A stretch of DNA of 64,000 bases from Sinohyriopsis cumingii (taxonomy: Eukaryota > Mollusca > Bivalvia > Unionida > Unionidae): positions 20,019,936 through 20,083,935 of the forward strand of contig CM068828.1 of the NCBI GenBank assembly GCA_028554795.2. Reading direction: 5' to 3'. This document shows positions 60,876 through 64,000 of the stretch, piece after piece. The translations under genes were made by a program, and so were the position numbers. Each line of letters begins with the position of its first letter. Positions within the stretch are counted from its first letter, which is position 1. The notes below the pieces were generated by a model. It was not told where the DNA came from, did no database searches, and saw nothing but the letters and a program-made list of their open reading frames with translations.

Positions 60876-60969
60876 GCAGCATGCAGACAACTGTTACCGG
60901 AAGCGATTATAACAACACTAAAGCAGCATGCAGACAACTGTTACCGCTAACGATTCTAGCCACAATAAA
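60876..60969. repeat. 47-bp tandem duplication at the FBXO33-like 5' end
   Basis: Two units start 'gcagcatgcagacaactgtt' (60876 and 60923) and differ at a few bases; a third partial 'gcagcat' follows. They lie just upstream of the chosen start codon, in the 5' UTR or promoter. Confidence 0.9.
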
Positions 60970-61097
60970 GCAGCATAAGAATGTATAATAATTTTAAAGA
61001 ATTGTATCGAAATTATATGAAGACAGTTTACTGTTAAGAAAAAGATTTTATATTGAAAACATTCATGTCGTAAACTTCAAATTAATTTACAGTAAGC
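60970..61097. promoter_or_regulatory. Possible divergent promoter
   Basis: The interval separates the leftward FBXO33-like gene from a candidate rightward start at 61098. It is AT-rich and no core element was assigned. Confidence 0.3.
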
Positions 61098-61119
61098 ATG
61101 GCGGACAAGCGAGAATCTG
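61098..61119 (+). CDS. Candidate first coding exon of an unknown gene
   Basis: AGCATGGCGG is a good Kozak context. The ATG opens MADKRES and runs into a donor-like G followed by GTAGGA, with a stop soon after if unspliced. MADK-type starts with an immediate donor are common for animal genes with a tiny first exon. I could not find a convincing second exon before the window ends. Confidence 0.35.
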
Positions 61120-61499
61120 GTAGGATATGAATGCATTTGTTTTTGTTTACCAGTAGCATTTTGATGCCTTTTTCCACTAACATAATGTATTTTGAACGAC
61201 ATTTGAACTCAAACAGTTTTTATATTTTTCGAAGTGCTTACTTTGTCTGGCTTAGCGAAATACATGCACACTTAGTGGCCACGATTTGGGTTCGCCTAAT
61301 TTCGATCGTAACCTTTTTTCGCTGGAAGTGTTCAAGCCTGTCACAGGGGCTTGTACCGTTACTTGCAATGTTTCTTCAGATAATTCACGTACTTAATTAA
61401 CACCGGGTGGGGGCACTTCTGTATTTGATGTGACCTATTTATGATGTGACACATATCTTATGGGCTATTTGGCAATTAGCAACAGGGGATGATATTTTC

Positions 61500-62015
61500 A
61501 GGATTTTAGAATAAATGAAAATTTAATGCTTTCCGCATAATTCGAGTGTGGTGAATTCAGAAAATGAACTCATTATCGTGATATCTTTTCACATAAATTC
61601 ACAGCATGCATTAAAACACATTCACCGTCCACCATTTTTAATATTGGTCTTGGTCACTTTTTTTAAAATCTTGACCTCAATATTATTGCAAGCTGACATT
61701 TGCATATTTTTTACATGTGGTTATTTAGAAATTTGGGTGTACTTTCAGCAATAAGAATAAATATATCTTTTTTTGTTTCTGCTACTTCTGGAACTTCTCT
61801 GTGACTTTTTATCATGTGCCACCCTTGCCCCAACACGTTTGCATGAAATACTATATTCTTGAGTCCAAAAAGTTGAAATTATATGTTTTTCTTAAAATTT
61901 AATGCTGTATGCATAACTTGTTTGAGCAGAATTCAAAATTGAACTCTATGATATCTTTTCAAACAAATTCACAACATGGATTGAAACAGATGAACCATTC
62001 ACCATTTTAATACAG
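61500..62015. repeat. Degenerate dispersed repeat
   Basis: A phrase set ('gaattcagaaaatgaactca', 'gatatcttttcacataaattc', 'acagcatg', 'attcaccgtccaccat') at 61550-61640 recurs in modified form at 61925-62010. 'tttgcatgaaatactatatt' (61837) recurs near 63698. No coding capacity is seen. Confidence 0.6.
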
Positions 62016-62017
62016 TA

Positions 62018-62075
62018 GTTCCCCTCTTGAATGGCCCCCCTGACCAGCGGCCACCGCTTCTTACAGGCAGAATCC
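62018..62075. repeat. DNA-element end-like fragment
   Basis: 'acagtagttcccctcttgaa' followed by 'tggcccccctgaccagcgg' resembles the outer part of many animal DNA-transposon ends (chains of 'ggccacc'). A related stretch is at 63440-63520. No full element was delimited. Confidence 0.4.
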
Positions 62076-62310
62076 CATGGTACCAACAAGTTTGTATTCA
62101 AAAGTACCTCACAACTAGCAGCCAGCATATTAGTACAAAAATGGGAAATGTTCCCATCATGATTGGCCACTTTTTTCGTCAGATGTATCCAGAACCAATT
62201 CTTAATTCATATCATGACATAAGGTAAGTAATCAGATTATCTCTGCCGTCGATACATGTCTCCCAATGTCAAATTTCCGATACTGAAAGAAGTGTTGACT
62301 AAAGTACATG

Positions 62311-62560
62311 TTGTTGTTGTTGTAGGGTTTAACGCCATTTTTCAGCACAAGATAGGCTATACATGGTGGCCAGTATAATTGGTGGAGGAAGAACCCTGGA
62401 AAACCCCGGGAAGAACCACCAACCCACGAGAAGCTTTGTTGCAGGCTTTCTCACATACCAACATTAGCTGAGCCTGAGACTCGAACTCATGCATGCAGAG
62501 GTGAGATTGCAGTCACTCGTAACAGTCAGCGCTTTAGACCATACGGCCACTTGGGGCCCC
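62311..62560 (-). mobile_element. tRNA-derived SINE, copy C
   Basis: This 250-bp copy has a perfect 12-bp target duplication, CTAAAGTACATG (62299-62310 and 62561-62572). On the minus strand it reads from GGGGCCCCAAGTGGCC to an (AAC)n tail. It is the same length as copy B. Confidence 0.95.
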
Positions 62561-62572
62561 CTAAAGTACATG

Positions 62573-64000
62573 TAACACTTAGATTAATATTATATCATTG
62601 TCTATAAAAGAGCCAACATATACAGGAAATGGGTTAAACAATGTTATGATAGAGTTTTTGGCTTCACACATCTGTCAAGTTCTTCTCTTTGATGATTAGG
62701 CCTACAACCAGTCATGATTGTCAAGATCATAAAAGGGTCAGCATATGCTAAAAATACATTTTGTGCATGAACACACACACACACACACACAAAAATTAAC
62801 CTTGAACAAATCAGGGTACCAGACCAAGACCGAAAAATCACGTGACGGCACATTTATTGCTTCCTTTATGAAGAAATCATTTCATCCACTTGACGAGTTT
62901 AATCTGCATAATTAAATTGCATACAGTTAGCAACATCCGAATGAATCATTACCAGACATTAACATGTCATCATGTGAACAGAGATGTATTATTTTAGAAG
63001 AAAGTCAGTTTATTCTACTCAACAACATTGGGTGAGGTGGGGAGGGGGACTTACCGAACAATTTTATGTACAAAAGACACGAATAAAACAATTTTATGTT
63101 GAAAAGACTTGAATAAACAATGTCATACATGATAAGGAGTTATTCAGCAGCATTGGGAAAATGGAACAAATGGAAAGAGAATTATGTATGTACCAAGATT
63201 TAAATGACATTTTTGAATGGTTTTGCAATGTGCATGACAACATTACTCGCTCGCATATCACACTTACACCAAGAATGAGAACTATTAATGTATATTTAGT
63301 TGAAATAAGTCTATTATTATAAGAAGAAGAATCTTTAAATAATTAATGTTACTTTTAAACGAAGATATTAAATGCTTTGAAGTATGTAGCTTTCTTACTA
63401 TGTACATTATGTATACTTCTCACAGAAAATTTAGTCCTTCTCTGGAAAGGCCACCTGTCTTATAAGGCCACTTTCCTGGTGCATAAGGGGTGGCCGTATA
63501 AGAGGCAGACCACTGTATTGGACTTTGGTCACCTTATGCAAAATCTGGACTCACGGTTTTTTCAAGCAGAAATTTGCATATGGTAATATAGAAATTTTTT
63601 GTGAAAATTCAGCTTTAATAATAAATTCACTTTTTCATTCTTTCAGGTACTTTTTAAGCCTTTTTGTACCTTTTTTAAGTGCACATCCCCATCATTTTTG
63701 CATGAAATATCATAATTATGAGTCAAACACTTGTTGAAACTATATCTTACTCTTAAAACTAGTAGTGTATAACCATTACAGTGTTCTTGTACATATATGT
63801 GTTGATATGAAATCACAATTTAGTAAACAACAATTGTCACTTTAGAATTGAATTATGATAGTTTTGGTCAGTTTTCATATCTTTAAAATTAGTAACAAAA
63901 ATAACTTACACTGAATACTTCCAGAATTCTTCAAAGGATGTCAGTCATGTGGACAAAACTCTTGACAAATTCCTCATTCACTTTTTTATATTGTACAGGT
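62573..64000. other. Right-end noncoding region
   Basis: It holds a short (CA)n tract at 62772-62790, a 'ggccac'-rich fragment at 63440-63520 and a repeat piece at 63560-63760. A pyrimidine tract and TTCCAG precede an open stretch at 63925-63998 that ends ACAG before GT at the window edge. It could be an exon, but it does not continue the 61098 exon in frame. Confidence 0.4.

Noticed and set aside
63925-63998. Second exon for the gene starting at 61098
   Set aside because: Splice-like borders exist, but joining in phase to the 61098 exon gives an early stop, so the link is unsupported.

Overview
This window is animal nuclear DNA: AT-rich, intron-rich and heavy in repeats. Three conserved metazoan genes can be recognised. 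The three tRNA-derived SINE copies, the hAT and Harbinger-like DNA elements, the CR1/L2-like LINE pieces and the many intronic minisatellites resemble a mollusc or other lophotrochozoan genome. That placement is an inference; no feature here proves the phylum.

Left part (1-9435): the 5' end of GTF2F2 (TFIIF beta subunit, RAP30) runs leftward. Its first two coding exons are at 9435-9349 and 2618-2545, and the rest lies beyond the left edge. The 6.7 kb intron between them holds a (TA)n tract, a decayed CR1-like LINE and a large inverted repeat that brackets that LINE. Left of exon 2 are a hAT-type MITE with an internal 60-bp minisatellite and a tRNA-derived SINE.

Middle part (about 9436-51480): RFC4 (replication factor C subunit 4) runs rightward in ten coding exons from 12203 to 50534. 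Joined by consensus splice sites and compatible phases, they give 363 residues, which is the length of human RFC4. GTF2F2 and RFC4 are head to head and may share a promoter around 9.44-9.9 kb, where there is an E2F-like motif. The 38 kb of RFC4 is mostly introns filled with minisatellites (about 40-, 32-, 51-, 25-, 45- and 42-bp units, some in higher-order periods), hAT elements with recognisable terminal repeats and target-site duplications, a Harbinger-like MITE, and an inverted pair of L2-like LINE pieces. The 3' end of RFC4 coding exon 1 and the whole terminal exon each have degenerate tandem copies next to them.

Right part (51481-64000): a single-exon F-box gene similar to FBXO33 runs leftward (60868-59474). 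A possible divergent first exon starts at 61098 on the plus strand. The rest is noncoding, with three copies of one tRNA-derived SINE family (two with perfect 12- to 14-bp target-site duplications), a second Harbinger-like MITE copy, and relics of pogo-like elements.

The recognised genes act in transcription initiation (GTF2F2), the sliding-clamp loader (RFC4) and, by family, ubiquitin ligase substrate choice (FBXO33-like). I found no prokaryote-type system, CRISPR array or operon. The strongest unusual signals are structural: exon-derived tandem duplications in RFC4, nested transposons in a higher-order minisatellite, and long inverted repeats within one intron.
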